From Perca fluviatilis (Eukaryota; Chordata; Actinopteri; Perciformes; Percidae), in the NCBI RefSeq assembly GCF_010015445.1, contig NC_053126.1:13553669-13617668 (forward strand): 64,000 nt of DNA, written 5' to 3'. This document shows positions 51,051 to 64,000 of this stretch, piece by piece. The position numbers were made by a program, and so were the translations under genes. Below the pieces are notes generated by a model. That model was not told where the DNA came from and did not search any database. It saw nothing but the letters and a program-made list of their open reading frames with translations. Each line of letters starts with the position of its first letter. Position 1 is the first letter of the stretch.

Positions 51051-54000
51051 CGCCAGGGGAAAGAGCCAAGCCCTGCCAAGGCAGACCTAACAAGCCCCGT
51101 GCTGGAGTGGAATAAGGCCTGATCATTAAAAAGCATTAGGCCACAATGCAGATCGAGGCACACTCAGGGGGCTGCAGTTGCATTTTGGATCAGAGTAGGA
51201 TGGCTGTATATTTCCAAGGTGACTGCGAGGGACTGATTGAACAATATTATGCATGGGTGGGTGCATGAGAGGAACTGTCACACAGATATCATATGAGACT
51301 GGAGGAGGTCAGGCTATGGGCCCACCGGACCTCCCTCAAAGTATGTGGGGAAGAGGAGCAGCGGAAGAGGCCGCACAGGCTTTGTGCAGAGCGAGGACTT
51401 TGAATCCCTCTCCTCCCTCCCTCTTCCAGGCCCCTGCTATTTAATCCATAACCCCTCACTGAACTGTGAACACAGGTGCTCCTCACATCCACAGCCTGCT
51501 CGCCATATTGTTTATCCAATCAGCTGATGATCAGTTCAGCTGCAGGTCAACCATAACATTCATCTGACAGAAAGACTGGGGCCAGACGGAGAGGCATCTA
51601 TCACCACCGGCACACTGGTTGTTCAAGCGATACCTCTCTTACACAGCACTTAGTCACTACCACCATAAAGCCAGATGTCCGCTGGGGTCCAGCTGTGCAT
51701 CCCTGTGGTGGCATTCCACACTCTCAGGATGTTTGTGTAGGCAGCCTTTTTTTTGCTGTAAATTTTCTTATCCTGACTGCATGCTTGGCCAGATGTACTG
51801 TAGATACGTGGACAGCTGCAGGGTGCAACAGCTTGCACAGAGCTTTGGTCAGAGTTTGTCACCAACTTGCTTCATCTGCTGCAATTAGTACACAAGAAGA
51901 TATAAAGGCTTTCCACCATGCCAGTCTCTAAAATCAAATCACGGGTGTACAGTAGTTGTTACCTCCCCAATTTTCCCGTGCCTTAAGATTTTGCCGTACA
52001 CCACAACTGTGTGACATCATACCACTGAGGTCCCAAACCGTGTGAGGGTAAGGCAGCTGCTTTATGGTGGAAAAGGTGGACCCTAATGGCATATTCCTGC
52101 GTCAGGGAACAACCACAAGGCATGTGATAGAGGGATGGTGGGAACCCACAGTGCACTTGTACTTAAACCAGGCTAATAAAAGTATACCGCATCTGATGTA
52201 AAAAGAAGCACGTTCAGTTGATTCTTACATTGCGAGTATGGTATCACAAAGAAACTCTCATCTGAAATCCAAGGTAGGTTTTGTTTTTCACAGTGTTGTC
52301 GGCCTTTTGTAGTGCGACTTAAATAATGTTTTCCAATGGAGGAAAAAATATTCTGAGGACGAGGACTGCTACCAGTAATTAGGTGGAATGTAAGTGGTAC
52401 AAACTACAGTGGGAGAGCCAGTGTGAGTGTTTGAATTGATATCACAGTGGGGTTTCATAGCTACTGGGGATTACTGTCAAGCTGAATGGCAACTCAGCAG
52501 CAGGGGAGGGAAGATTATAGTGGTCAGTGAATGAGGCAGCATGCAGTGAAAACAAGGCACCTGACACACTTGCATTTATCTTCACATGGATTAGAGACAC
52601 TTTATTTTAGATCCCCATGACAGATATGTCCTTTCTGTTGTTACACTACTCTGCAATCCGATTTCTAATCAAACAATTTCTGATTCATCCGTTATGGTGC
52701 TCAACATATAAAATATGACTAACATTGCGTTATGTCATGTTGAATGGAGTTGCACATCCCAGCTCTTGACTTTTGATTGGGCTGAAACTATCAGAGGAGA
52801 TGCATGATGTAGACAGATGAAGCAATGTGTCCCTTCAGTAAAATGAGCTAGAGAGAGGATGTGGTGTATGATATGGTATCTATGGTCAGTCTTTTAAAAT
52901 ACCATAGAAAATTGTAATAACTTGTATGTGTTGCAATGTTCATGTCAACATGAATGATTTGTTTTTCAGTATTAATTCTTCTGCCACAATATCAACAGAT
53001 TACTATCATTCTGGTTCACAATCCACCTAATATTACTAAGATTATTACTAACTTTATCTCCTTATATAATAATAATAATAATGTTTGGCAAATTATTGGT
53101 TATTTTGCAGCTAATATTGGCTGTATGGTAAAGCAGTGGATTTCATGAGCCAAAAGGCTGAAGTCATCAATATCACTCATTAAAATCTAAATAGAAACAG
53201 AGCTGATTCAATGACTGACCTAAAGGTAAACTTGATAATGACAGCGAATGACTCTCTTATATCATTACAGCTCTGTGCTTTTCCCCCCACAAAATACCTT
53301 ATCACTAATCATTGCCATATGTGCAGAATTGAAGGTGACACACTCATACTTTGGAGTGCTGCAGTGTGATTTGTCAATGTGCGGTGACGGCCAGACTCCA
53401 GGACCCATACATTAAGAAAAGACAGAGCGGATACAGAGCTTGACTCACACTAACTTGCAAACTTAAGGAGACCAGTGCATACCGCTTTGCTCCGTGGCTG
53501 GCTGGGCTCGCGGAGCGTGCATTTTTCTCCAGTTAAACTGTAACCACTAATCACCTCACGGCCTCACTGTTTCCTCCTGGAGCAGACCATTCCTGGGTCC
53601 CCAGGGTGGGTTAAAATGCCCCCTCTGGGAATGTATGGTTTACTCCTTTTAAAATCACCTGTGTGGGACATCCCAAACGAGCACAGCGCTCTTGCTCTTT
53701 CTGCAAGGATCTGCCACGGGGAAGTGTAGGGGTCAGTTCCTCTGTTACAAGTCTGCAGGCCTGCATTTCCAAAATAAACACAGACAACTCAGTGCCTTAC
53801 TCCAGCTACCCCACCCTACCTCTTCTCATTCTCTTTAATGCTCCTTCTGTGCTCCCTGCTCAGTGTTTCAATCGTGAGAGAATTTCAACTCGCAGAGCCC
53901 TTCAGACAATACGCAGACTATGTCTGGGGCAGGGCACACTTGATGAGGAAAAGTTAAAGAAAGAATACAGGAGTAACGCCAAGACTTGAAAGAATAACAG

Positions 54001-56590
54001 CAATGTAAATTAGCTGTCAGAGAAAGGGTGAAGGGAATAGACTTTTATAATTTTTTTTATAAATTCCATTTTGGTTTTCCACCAACATACTTTAATATTT
54101 AACTTATAGGTAATAGTAAACTTGGATATAGTTGGAGTTTTAGATATCTGGGAGCTCAGTTCAAGGAGCTGTGAGTTGTACAGTAATATGCTCACAGCAG
54201 TGCAGTTTAAGTGGAGACACAGCTGGTTTGTATTATTATTTACGTGCTTGGCCAACACCCTGGATTCTCCAGTATACCCTCAATAGCACTACAGCAGTTC
54301 AGTATGACTAAGGTATGTTATGTGTTTGCTTGTTTGAAGAGAAAAGAAAGGGAGGAGTCGCACAAAAGGGGCTCTGCCTGTAAGTACGGTTGAGGAATAA
54401 CTTAGAGAGGAGAGATGGTGTTTTTAAAGGAGACGAGGGAGAGACGGTTGAGGCATTTCTGAGGCTCAAATAAGGCTCTCAAGTCTGGGCCTGGGCCCTG
54501 TCTGGGCATATCCAGTCCTGTCAGCTAGCTTCCAGACTTTGCCCCCTTCACCCTCTCCTTCCCTCCATCCCCGACTCCCTGGGACTCCATCTCCTCCTTA
54601 TATAACTCTGCTCCCTCTTTTCCTTCGTCCCTTCGCATTTTTGTCTCCCACTTTCCATGAGCCCCCAGCTTCATAAGTGACGCTTACATTATGTAAGACC
54701 TTCTCCATCTTATACATGCAGTAAATGAGAGAGAGGGAGAGGGAGAGAAAACAAGTTTGGCCTGTAAGTGTTTACCTTCTCTGTGGTGTTGTGGAGAAGT
54801 TGCCAGCACTTATTTAATTCATATGTACCGTGGCTGTTTTTCTTATGAGGGGAACCTTATGGAAATATTTTAAGTTTAAGGTTACATTTTGTGAAATAAA
54901 GACTTATTCTGACCTCAGATACCTCCTTATGAAATAACGTCACTGTTTTTATTTGGTTGCACAAGTTTTAATAATTGACTTCCAGTGGCCATCTTGAATA
55001 ACGATCACTAACTTAACACAGCCCGTCTCTCTCTTTTCCTGCGTCCGATTGCTTTTAAATGCCCTTGCTCCTTGTTTGCTCGGCTCTCAATAAATGATGC
55101 TGTCACTCATGGTGAGCTTGGCTATTTCTTAATTGATTCTAAATGTCAGTATTGATTCAGGACAGAATAAGTGTGTAAGAGCACAGATAAAGCCCTGACC
55201 TTCAACACTAATTAAGATCCTCTCTTAGGCTCATTCTTTCCAACGCTGCCAATATACTGTACGATTGCGTTTGTCCACACATTTATCAGCCCTTGCTGTT
55301 TAGAGTGTTTCGGCAAATCAAAAGAGGAAAAAGCTCCAGATATTTCTGAAGCTTGTTTCCAACAGATTGCATACATGCCAACAAATTTAAATCAAGAGTT
55401 TGGTGCTACTCCATTTTACAGCATTATGCTCAACTCTGTCTGTCGCCATCTCACTCGCCCTCCATCTGTCCCTTTGCATCTGTCTCTCTGCTCTCCTTTT
55501 CTGTTCCTCTCTCTTGGATGGAGCAGCAAATGATAAAAGCTGTAGGGTGGAGCCTGTCACTTAGTTGAGCTAGAATACAGAAATACAGAGAGAAAGGGGG
55601 AGGGAGGGAGGGAGAAAAGAGAGGAGAGAAAAGACTGTCATATTGACCTTGTCTTGATGCCAGCCATGGTGGAAGAGGACTTGGGTAGGAGGGTTACACT
55701 GAGAAAACAGGCCACTAATGTGAGAAGGGAGAACACAGGGCTGCCGTTAAGTTGGCACATCCTCACAAGGAAAAGACAACACTGGCTTTGTGTGTACATT
55801 ATATATACAGTATGTGAAATCATGGCGAGGGAGGTAGTAGGGCTGAAATGGAGGTATAGCTGACAGTGTGGGGGGGCACACCCAAATTTAAAGAAACAGG
55901 AGCTCCTTGATAGCCCTGCAGTGTGTGTTTGCCCTCAACGCACACACGCACAAACACACATCACGTCACTTTGTCTGCTAATTGCTCTCTGCTGTTTTGT
56001 ATTTCTCCCTCTTCCTGTTTTCTTCCCCATTCAGTATACTTTGGTTTTGGAAGCTTAGCCCTTGCCCTCCCCTTTCTCTCTGTACATAACACTCCCTGTC
56101 CAAAACACATCTGGCTCTCCTCTGTTCAGCATGGCTGGTGCACAGGTGTCACCAATCCCTCTACAGGGACGGAGTGGCCAGAAATTCTGGGGCAAAGAAG
56201 TAGAAAAGTTACAACACCGTAGACCGACAGGCCTCAGCAACACCACACAGCGATAAAGAGAGCAACCACCACCCCACCCCATGTGTTGCCCCCAGCCTCC
56301 CGGAGGCCGTGTTGCATAAAGCTGTTGTTGGGATCATATTGCTTTGGCTATTGAATAAGAAGACTTGCTTCCCAGGGAGTTCACTGCTTACCGTTGGCTT
56401 ATTGAGTTGCAAGCAAATGAAAGTGGCTGGGGTCACTGTGTAAAGACGAAAGGGGTTTGTTTCGCATGCGTGTGGTGCCATAATATTCCCGTCCAGGAAA
56501 TGACTGTGAGACAGGCACACCCCTCCCAAAGCTGTACCACAGCACTCTGAACTGGTCTGAACTCCACAACACACAGCCAGCATGCTGTGC

Positions 56591-56594
<4 letters not shown>

Positions 56595-56642
<48 letters not shown>
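56595..56642. repeat. (GT)n microsatellite
   Basis: About 48 bp, followed by CGCGCGCACGCG (alternating purine-pyrimidine) at about 56657. Confidence 0.97.
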
Positions 56643-56645
<3 letters not shown>

Positions 56646-58218
56646 TTGGGCTATAGCGCGCGCACGCGTGCATAGTCTGTATGGCTGTACATAAGGGGCT
56701 GTGCAGTAAGTGTGTTTATGTGTGCATATACTTCATGTTTCCATACCTCTTTCCCTGATCCTTAAACTTGTCATTGGAAGGATAGACCACATTGGGCCAG
56801 CAACTGGTGCTGAAATATACCCTGGGTTTGCTGCTTATCGTACCACAGTTTCCATATGCATGTCACCCCTATTAATCTGCCCTCAGCTTGCTGTTAACTG
56901 TGTGGGAGAGAGAGGGAGAGAAAGAAAGAGAGAGATTTCTGGACTTTCTCCCAATCCCTCCTACCCAATGGCTTAGAACTGGTGCTGGGTTTTCACCAGT
57001 GAGGGAATATAACAGACATCTCCTGTTGAGTTCAACCGCAGCTGCTTTGTACATTCAGGGAAGCTTGAAGTTGTGCTGGTTATTCAGTGATATAGTTTTG
57101 GGGTGCATATCTGTGTGCCTCGTTTTTGGCTGAAGCCATTTCTTGAGAGGCTTAAAAACCCTGCCCTGAGATTTAGGGAGTGTCCTTTTGTTTGTGTGTG
57201 TGCTGAGGGAGCCTGGTATTTTAAAGATTTAGGCAGGTGCCAGCGCTTTGCATTCCTGTCCTGACCCTGTGCTCATTTCTGCCGCCTTTAGGGGAGGTCT
57301 GCCTCTAAGCTGGCAAACCAGGGGTAAATGTGCGTGTGGGGCGTGTGCGCGTGTATACATGCATATCTGCACATAAGCTTTGCAAGTTTCAGCATTTAAA
57401 TGTTATATCCTTCCCTTCCATCTAAATCCACTGTGTTTGATAAGATCAATTTGCATGCATGCATCTCTACAGGGCTTAGCATATCCATTATATACCCACA
57501 GTGGTAACACATGTCACGTACACTGCCCCAGCAAGGAAATATGGAGAAAAGGAAGTTTTTGTTTGGAAAAGTATAGACCTCCAGAGATTATGTTAAATTG
57601 CCAGCTCTGACAACATTACACCTCCACAAACATTACTTGAATTTCATACTGCCAGTCTAACTGTTAGAATTATGCTAATGTTGGTGTGAGTCAGCTGGAT
57701 TGACAGCATTTAGTGTGGGAGTAGCAAAGAACCATCACTTCCGAAACACAGACCCTATCCGGCAAACCTAGCAAAATGGACACAGCTGGTTAGTGGGCTG
57801 ATGAGAGGGCAACATGCTGGGATGTTGTGCTGTTTGATCCTGCAGAATCAAATCCATTCATTTTCCAGAAAACAAAAGAGTCAAAATAACCCCCTCACCA
57901 CATGCACATAAAACAAAAACATGTTTACCCCAAGTTTAGTTGTGAAAATGCACAAACTGTAAAAGAGAGCTGTTAACTTTTATCACTGTACTTTTTCCTC
58001 TGTTACCCACCACCAACTAACAGCCTCAGACTGTTTTTCCTCGCTCTGTCCCCCCACCTCTCCTGTTGCTTTCCTACTGAGCTTGGTGTAGTGACGCCCC
58101 TGCTTTGGCTGGTGAGCCAACTCCAGACCCTGTGATTGCGCTCAGGAGTCGGAGGATTGCATCACTGCCTGTGGGGAGAGGCCACAGGAATGGACTGAAA
58201 ATGGGGAGAGAGAACAGT

Positions 58219-58222
<4 letters not shown>

Positions 58223-58254
<32 letters not shown>
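58223..58254. repeat. (AG)n microsatellite
   Basis: About 32 bp within a longer purine-rich region. Confidence 0.95.
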
Positions 58255-58258
<4 letters not shown>

Positions 58259-58847
58259 GAGAGGGGTTGATGAAGGAGAGGAAGAGGAGAGAGCGATGAC
58301 AGACGATGGGGATATAGCCTGAGGAAGTGAGGAGGAAGTCGAGAGGGAAAAGCGCTGAGGGAGATCATGCAAGTTCTTGTTTATATGGAATGGGAGAGCA
58401 AAGATGAGAGAAGAGTGAGGGCTGGAGAAAATGCATTTAGTGGACTGCAGGAGGTAGAGACGCCCAGCAGAGTTAATGGGAGGTCAAAGTAATCCAGGGT
58501 GGGGATGTCGATCAAATCTCCTGCGTGCAAAGACAAACACATACTTCTCTCCTCTTCTTCTCTTCTCCTCTTCTCCTCTCACGGATGGTGGGAGGCCTCC
58601 TGCTGCGTTCATTGGTTCCCCAATAGCTGCGCTATGAATCCACTATCTTGTGAAATGTCCCACATTATTGTAAGATTACTCACCGCTCTTCAAAGCTATA
58701 CAGTACCGTCGTGTGAAGTGCCTTAAGCACAAGTGTTGGTAAGGTTTACTGCTTGAACACTCTGAGTCATGGTCCCCTAGAGGGTTATCTGTTTAGCGCT
58801 GATTGCTATCCTGAAGCCACAGTATAGATTAAAACAGTTCCCATTGT

Positions 58848-59030
58848 GGCCAGGTTGGCTCAGTGGGTAGAGCAGAAACACATAAACATAGAGGTTTATG
58901 CCTCAACGCAGAGGTTGAGGGTTTGAATCTGACCTGTGATGATTTCTTGCATATCTTCCCCCTCTCTCTCACCTGGCTGTCCTATCCATTAAAGGTGGAA
59001 AAGCCCCAAAAAATAATCTTTAAAAAAGGA
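58848..59030 (+). mobile_element. tRNA-derived SINE, copy 2
   Basis: Same order as copy 1: GGTTGGCTCAGTGGGTAGAGCAG (A box), GAGGTTTATGCCTC, GGGTTTGAATC (B box), GACCTGTGATGATTTC, CCCCCTCTCTCTC, CTGTCCTATCCATTAAAGG and an A-rich tail. Confidence 0.85.
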
Positions 59031-59849
59031 AAACAGTTTGAGTTGATGAAAAACATATGTATCTGAATTTAAATGGGAGTAGGTGGGTAAAAAACCAACC
59101 AGGGACTCAAAACATATGTTGCTACACGTGGCCCCTCAATCACATACTGTTCCTGTCATACAGCAGCTACTAGGGAGTCTAATAAATTGACTGTGGCTTG
59201 GGGGAAGTTTCCTAGCCTCATGCCAATGTGCAGATTCTCTCTCTCCCTATACCTGCCTCTTTTCTTTTCATTTGTTCTGTCAAAATTAGTTGGGTTGCTT
59301 GCTTTTATTGCAGAACAGATTTTCTAATGATATTTGCACATTGTCCCCTTCAAAATATCTCAAGAGTTTTGCATGTCGAAAGTCAAATTCCTATTCGCAA
59401 ATGAAAGTATCATTATATTGATCTGATAATGCATGCTTCCCCTTGAAATCAAGTCCATCCCCACCCCACCAAGAGTCGAGTCAGATCATTCAGATCACTG
59501 TGTCGCGTGATAATCTAAAGTCAGATGAGTGTTTATTGATCATTCGTGGCGTAATCTCACTATATGGCAGACTAAGTAGAATTGCTGTTCTGTTTTCAGG
59601 TCTGTCTGGATCCTATTAAGATAGAAAGTCTGGTGGAGTGTTTTCTCTCAAATACAAATGATGTACCACTCACAATCTCCCTCTAATGTTTACATCACTC
59701 TGCTCTGCCATTAATATCAAATCTCTAACCAGTAGCGTATTTTTATAATGTTTTGCACAAAGGTAGGGTTTAAAAGTTATGTTTTTATTTGCCAGTATGC
59801 ATGTAGGTCAATAACGTTACTACATAATACATTTCCTATATGTTGCAGT

Positions 59850-60150
59850 AGGGCTGCACCTACTGATTATTTTCATTATTGACTCATGTTGTCTCAATTA
59901 ATCGATTTGTGGTCTATGAAATGTCAACGGTCAAAAATGTCTGTTACAATTCCCCAGAGCCTAAGGTGACAACTTAAATGTCTTGTTTTGTCCAACAGTC
60001 CAAAAGCTAAAGAGAAGCTAGAACCATTAAATGTATGGCATTTTTGCTTTATACATAACTTAAACAATTAATTGATTATGAATATAGTCAGTTTTTTGTG
60101 TGGATTAACTAATCAATGAATCCACTAGTTGTTTCAGATCTAGCTGCATG
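59850..60150 (+). repeat. Dispersed repeat (GGGCTGCA..TAAT family)
   Basis: Begins AGTAGGGCTGCACCTACTGATTATTTTCATTATTGA. It contains AATGTCTTGTTTTGTCCAACAGTCCAAA and is the clearest of the copies in the window. Confidence 0.75.
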
Positions 60151-60295
60151 GCATCACAATTCTTTATTCTGATATTGAACCATGCTGTCTTCTGCAACTT
60201 GTTTATTTTTCTAACTTAGTATTTAGAGTTTTTGAAAATCCTAATTGAGTAAAGATGTACAGACCAATTCCAATTTACTTGTCCCATAAATCATA

Positions 60296-60748
60296 GTCGC
60301 GCTTTGCCAGACCCTCCTCCAAAGCACGCTAGAGGAGAATCTGGCTACTCCACACAGCATTCGGGGAAAACGTGCTCTGGTTTATTGGCATTTCTTTAAA
60401 CCAATCAGAATCGTCTTGGGCGGTGCTAAGCACCGGAGAAAAACAGCTGTGCTGCTGCAAAAGAGGCTCGGAAGGAACTTGTTTTTGGTGGAACGTGTAC
60501 GTTTAAAAGTTGTTTTAGTCATGAAACAGAAAACTCAGATTGGACAGATGATCTAGCTAGCTGTCTGGATTTACCCTGCAGAGATCTGAGAAAAGGTTAG
60601 CCATAGTCCTCATAAATCGACCGGAGTTTGAAATACCAACACAAAGGAAGCCCAAGGCTACGGATATCCGGCCTAAATAAGTGAAATCCAGTGGATTTTC
60701 CGGCGGCAACAGAGCAATCCCGTGGAACGTCAAGGATATAGACTTCAT
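60296..60748. mobile_element. Dispersed non-autonomous element, copy 2 (partner at 35312-35700)
   Basis: Collinear with copy 1 and about 60 bp longer through extra sequence near 60445-60505. The same TTGCCAGACC start and GGATATAGAC end are present. Same orientation as copy 1. Confidence 0.78.
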
Positions 60749-62799
60749 AAGTCATAACCAAAAGTTTGCAATCATGGAAAGCTGATGTCAGACTGTTCAT
60801 ACCAAAGTTTGCATCCTAACAGAAATGTTAATGTTCAACCACAGAGAGATATTGCTTTAAGCGTGTGCTCTTCCTTACTCATGAAACAGTCCCCTTTGAC
60901 AACAAACTGCAAGTGTGACCCGCCCTCCTCCCTCCCTCCTGGCACCTTCCCTCCCTGCCTTCCCTCTGCCTGGAATTCTTCAGCGTCTGAACGTTCTGGC
61001 TGGAGGCCATCGGTAGCTCGCTGAGAAGCTTCCTGTTGCACTCTCTCCCTCCTTCAATCCGTCTATTCCTCCCTTATTTCTTTCCTCCTTCCCTAACTCG
61101 CTCCTTTCTCCCCTGTCTCATGTGTTGTCGCAGATTTTTCCCTTTCTCTCCTCCTTTGCTTATCACTTGCTATTGCATGCTCACACTCTTTTTATATATT
61201 CTTATTCTCTTTTTAAAAACCCTAAAAGATCAAATGGCAATGCTGTGCTTATTTTTCTGTGGGTTAAAGCATGTGAACACACATGTCACTCTGTCTCTGT
61301 ATTGCAGCTGTTGTGACTCCAGTGCTCCAACAACTTGTCTTTTTCCTCCCCTTCCCCAGTGGCTCTATGCTTGCTACCATTACATAATCCTGTGTACCAT
61401 CCTGTGTGCTTTTTTGCAACAGGGGTAAGAAGAAGGGGGAGAGGTTTACATTGACAATAAGAGAAAAATCACAAAGTGAAACTTGAATTTATCTTTATTA
61501 CATTTATCTTGTAGAAATTGTGTGAGTAGAGGAAATAATCTGGCAATTAATGCTCGATTTAGGCCAGGTAGGGATTACAGTAGGTGAGAGAAGAATGAGA
61601 AGTGGAAGAGAAAAACAAACTGAAAGAGGAAGCAGGGCATGTAAGGGAAAAACAAAAGCAGAGAATAGAGGGATAAAAAGAAAGAGAAAGAGGGAATGAG
61701 AGGCCCAGAGGAGGAGAAGGAGGAGGAGTGGAAACTGAGGTTTCCTGTCTGAGGAGGCGGTTGGCTGAGGAGGACAGATGCAAGAAAAAAAAAAAGAATT
61801 TCTCAGCTGTGTGAGTTTGTGTGTTGAGTGATCCATCAGGGGTGGAAGGGCGGAGGGCCTATGCGGGGGCTGCAGCTCGAATGTGTATGTGTCAGCGGAG
61901 GTGGGGTCACTTGCGGCTATTACCTCAAGAAACGTCAGCAATGACAGAAGTGGGAGCAGAGGAAGGGGCACTTTTGGGCCTGTTTTCTTGCGTCTCCAAA
62001 TCAGTAACAAACATCGCTACATCGTCTCAACCTGTCTCACCTTGTCTTTTTCATTGTTAGTGATAATGTGTGGAACCTTGTCTGACTAATCTCGCCTGAC
62101 TTTGATATGTAAATCCAAAGAAAAATTGTAAATAGGAATTGCTTTACTTCGAAGCGTACAAATGCTATGATCACTTACGTGCCAAGTTGTTTATTCCTCC
62201 TTGGCCCCAGTTACAGATGTAAAACCCAAATGTCAGGGGTCAGAGTTCCCACCACACCCACGCCTCAATCTGTCACCTTTGACCCTTTCTTCCCCACCTG
62301 GTGGATGGAAAAAAGCAGCAGGTCTAGACATGACTAATGCTGCAACTGCAGGTCTTTACACATCACTGCTAAACCACAGAATTACAAAATCTAAATGTAA
62401 ACATATTTAAGAAACAGACTTGTTTACCTTCAGTTCATGAAATGTGGTCACTACAATGTTGCAATGCAACTAGAGTTTTAAAATGATAGCAGGTATTGCT
62501 TTGGGTGATTGATTGTGTCTAATTTGGTCACCTATATCCTTTGAATCAAGTTCCAGCCCTGAAATTGATAAGAGCTAATGATTGAACGGGCTGCAAGTCC
62601 ACAATATCTACTATAACTATAGTTACAGTATATTAATCCTAGAATATCATAGAAAACCTTTTTTAAACATAAACATATTACATAAATAAATATTTTTTAT
62701 ATGGACCCTTTAAATGTGGCTATGAAAGAATAATGGCCAACCTATACACTGAGCAGGACATTTAACAGTTGAAAATAAACAAACTTTACTGCAAATTCT

Positions 62800-62922
62800 T
62801 GTTGCGTATACTCTCCTATATATTCCAATGGCTTTTTGGCTGATAGGTGGGTTTACTGTAAACTGCCATGAAAAGCGTATAAATACCCTGTATACCTGCG
62901 TATACCCTCCACTACACCATTG
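62800..62922. repeat. Partial relative of the 43520-43908 element
   Basis: Ends GTATACCTGCGTATACCCTCCACTACACCATTGG on the plus strand. This mirrors the left end of the 43.5-kb element (CAGTGGTGTAG...ATACGCAGGTATACGC). The other end and a target duplication are not evident. Confidence 0.5.
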
Positions 62923-63039
62923 GTCACACGGGCATGCCAGCTAACACGTGATGGCCTATTGACAGCACAAACAAGGCTTTATCAACTGTGCACTATGTTG
63001 GTCTGAGATCTGTTAGTTAGTAGCTCCCCTACACATGTG

Positions 63040-63455
63040 GATGAATACTCACTCTTTATCCTCCACTCCTTTACCGGCTTTTAGAAACTGTTATGGACAG
63101 AGATCTTTTTTCTATGTGCTCACTAAAGTCTGGAATGACATTCCACAGCACATCAGAACCTTAACGTCAATAACATCATTTAAATTAACATTTGTTCGCT
63201 ATTTAATGGAGAGGTTTACCTGCGACCATTAAGTCAGCTTTATGGCTTTGCCCTGTTGCTCATTCTCCTGGTCTGTGTGTTTGTGACTGTTTTTGTCTAG
63301 GAGTTTTTGTTGTGTATATGGTGTTTATGTTCTGCAGAGCAGGAACCTGCTGAAAATCAGTTTTACACTGAGTCAGGCCCGATTGTCTTTAATCTTTTCC
63401 TGTTTAATAAATAAAAAATGAAATGAAAATGAAATGAAAAAATGAAAAATGAAAA
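63040..63455 (+). pseudogene. 3' end of a LINE: reverse-transcriptase tail, 3' UTR and ATGAAA tail
   Basis: The frame 63035-63232 reads ...AFRNCYGQRSFFYVLTKVWNDIPQHIRTLTSITSFKLTFVRYL..., the standard LINE ORF2 C-terminus (G.RSF...KVWN.IP..IR...S..SFK). It runs to its stop, followed by a non-coding tail ending in AATAAA and tandem ATGAAA units (63416-63455). 5'-truncated. Confidence 0.75.
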
Positions 63456-63689
63456 AGTAAGTAGTGTATAAGTCTCTATAACGCTCTCTTATGGTGCTGC
63501 GGTGAAGGCTTGTTTCCTCAGACATGTCAGTATAAGGAAATAAAATGGTAAACCATGCAATAGTATTGAGATTTCTTTTTTTTTTTTTTGCCGCTATCTC
63601 AGTTTATTAACGAACTAAATTGTATTCATTTAGTGATGACTGGGTATCGGTACTTACTAATTTCAAGATTTCCACCGCCTTAAAAAAGG

Positions 63690-63876
63690 ATATTGGGCTC
63701 CTGGGTAGCTCACCTGGTAGAGCGGGCGCCCATATAGAGAGGAGGCTCAGTTCTCGACGCAGCAACCGCGGATTCAATTCCGACCTGTGGCCCTTTGCTG
63801 CATGTTATTCCCCCTCTCTCTCCCCTGTGTCAGAGCTGTCCTGTCACAAATAAAGGCCTAAAATGCCCCAAAAAAA
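63690..63876 (+). mobile_element. tRNA-derived SINE, diverged copy 3
   Basis: The head GGGTAGCTCACCTGGTAGAGCGGG (A box) and GGATTCAATTCC (B box) differ from copies 1 and 2, but it shares the GACCTGTGG, CCCCCTCTCTCTCCCC, AGCTGTCCTGTCA.AATAAAGGC and A-rich tail modules. This suggests a related subfamily with a different tRNA head. Confidence 0.8.
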
Positions 63877-64000
63877 GCATGTCAAGATATGCAGGAATTG
63901 CTTCTTCCTGCAAGTGAAGTTTTATCGCAGCATGATTGTTTAGTGTTTTAAAAAACAACATGTTAAACCGACCATCACATCAATACCATATGTTGTTAGA

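Larger units (their letters stand above)
50117..64000 (+). other. glis2: Putative glis2 intron 1 (continues beyond window)
   Basis: No C2H2 zinc-finger motif or GLIS2 N-terminal coding sequence is visible on either strand. It contains microsatellites, two SINEs, a LINE tail, dispersed repeats, purine-rich tracts (about 55.58-55.63 and 61.60-61.75 kb), and a promoter-like motif cluster at about 51.0 kb. Confidence 0.4.

Noticed and set aside
53663..53989. 108-codon plus-strand frame in the putative glis2 intron
   Set aside because: No C2H2 finger, no GLIS2 N-terminal motif, no supporting splice sites.
56209..56673. 154-codon minus-strand frame
   Set aside because: Starts in a CA microsatellite and continues in unique DNA without any known motif.
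61504..62010. 168-codon minus-strand frame rich in Leu, Pro and Ser
   Set aside because: Product of a purine-rich tract read in reverse; low complexity and no recognisable domain.

Overview
The window is vertebrate nuclear DNA, almost certainly from a percomorph (spiny-rayed) teleost. The genes are split by GT-AG introns. Dinucleotide microsatellites are dense, tRNA-derived SINEs and LINE 3' ends are scattered through, and several short hAT-like elements keep intact 8-bp target duplications. There is no operon structure, CRISPR array or prokaryotic feature.

Gene layout, left to right: (1) the large first coding exon of adcy9, the membrane adenylyl cyclase type 9, on the minus strand (10834-12646). 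The rest of adcy9 lies beyond the left edge, so 1-10833 is its intron. (2) srl (sarcalumenin), minus strand, complete in six coding exons (19405-33014), encoding 473 aa. (3) tfap4 (transcription factor AP-4), minus strand, complete in seven coding exons (38820-46073), encoding 333 aa, with a probable 3' UTR of about 3 kb reaching about 35.82 kb. (4) A plus-strand 5' exon ending in a strong splice donor at 50116/50117. By position it is probably the non-coding first exon of glis2, with 50117-64000 as its first intron. The order and orientation adcy9 - srl - tfap4 (minus) and glis2 (plus) is the order I know for human 16p13.3, and that is the main reason for the glis2 call. I joined all srl and tfap4 exons by hand. 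Every junction has GT/AG boundaries, and all phases are compatible.

The four genes do not form a pathway. ADCY9 makes cAMP at the plasma membrane, sarcalumenin is a luminal sarcoplasmic-reticulum Ca2+ handling GTPase-like protein, AP-4 is a bHLH-ZIP E-box (CAGCTG) factor, and GLIS2 is a zinc-finger repressor. What they share is conserved synteny.

Most non-coding sequence is intron or intergenic DNA carrying repeats. These include four short hAT-like elements with perfect 8-bp target-site duplications, one of them nested inside an older inverted-repeat element; a foldback element with 25-bp arms; a 52-bp perfect palindrome; SINEs; three LINE 3' remnants; and microsatellites, the longest a 157-bp CA tract in the probable tfap4 3' UTR. 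I found no obviously new biological system. The best leads are a cluster of eight CAGCTG E-boxes within 1.04 kb upstream of tfap4 (the AP-4 recognition word), the 52-bp palindrome, a promoter-like CCAAT/heat-shock motif cluster in the putative glis2 intron, and the absence of any visible long acidic exon in srl.
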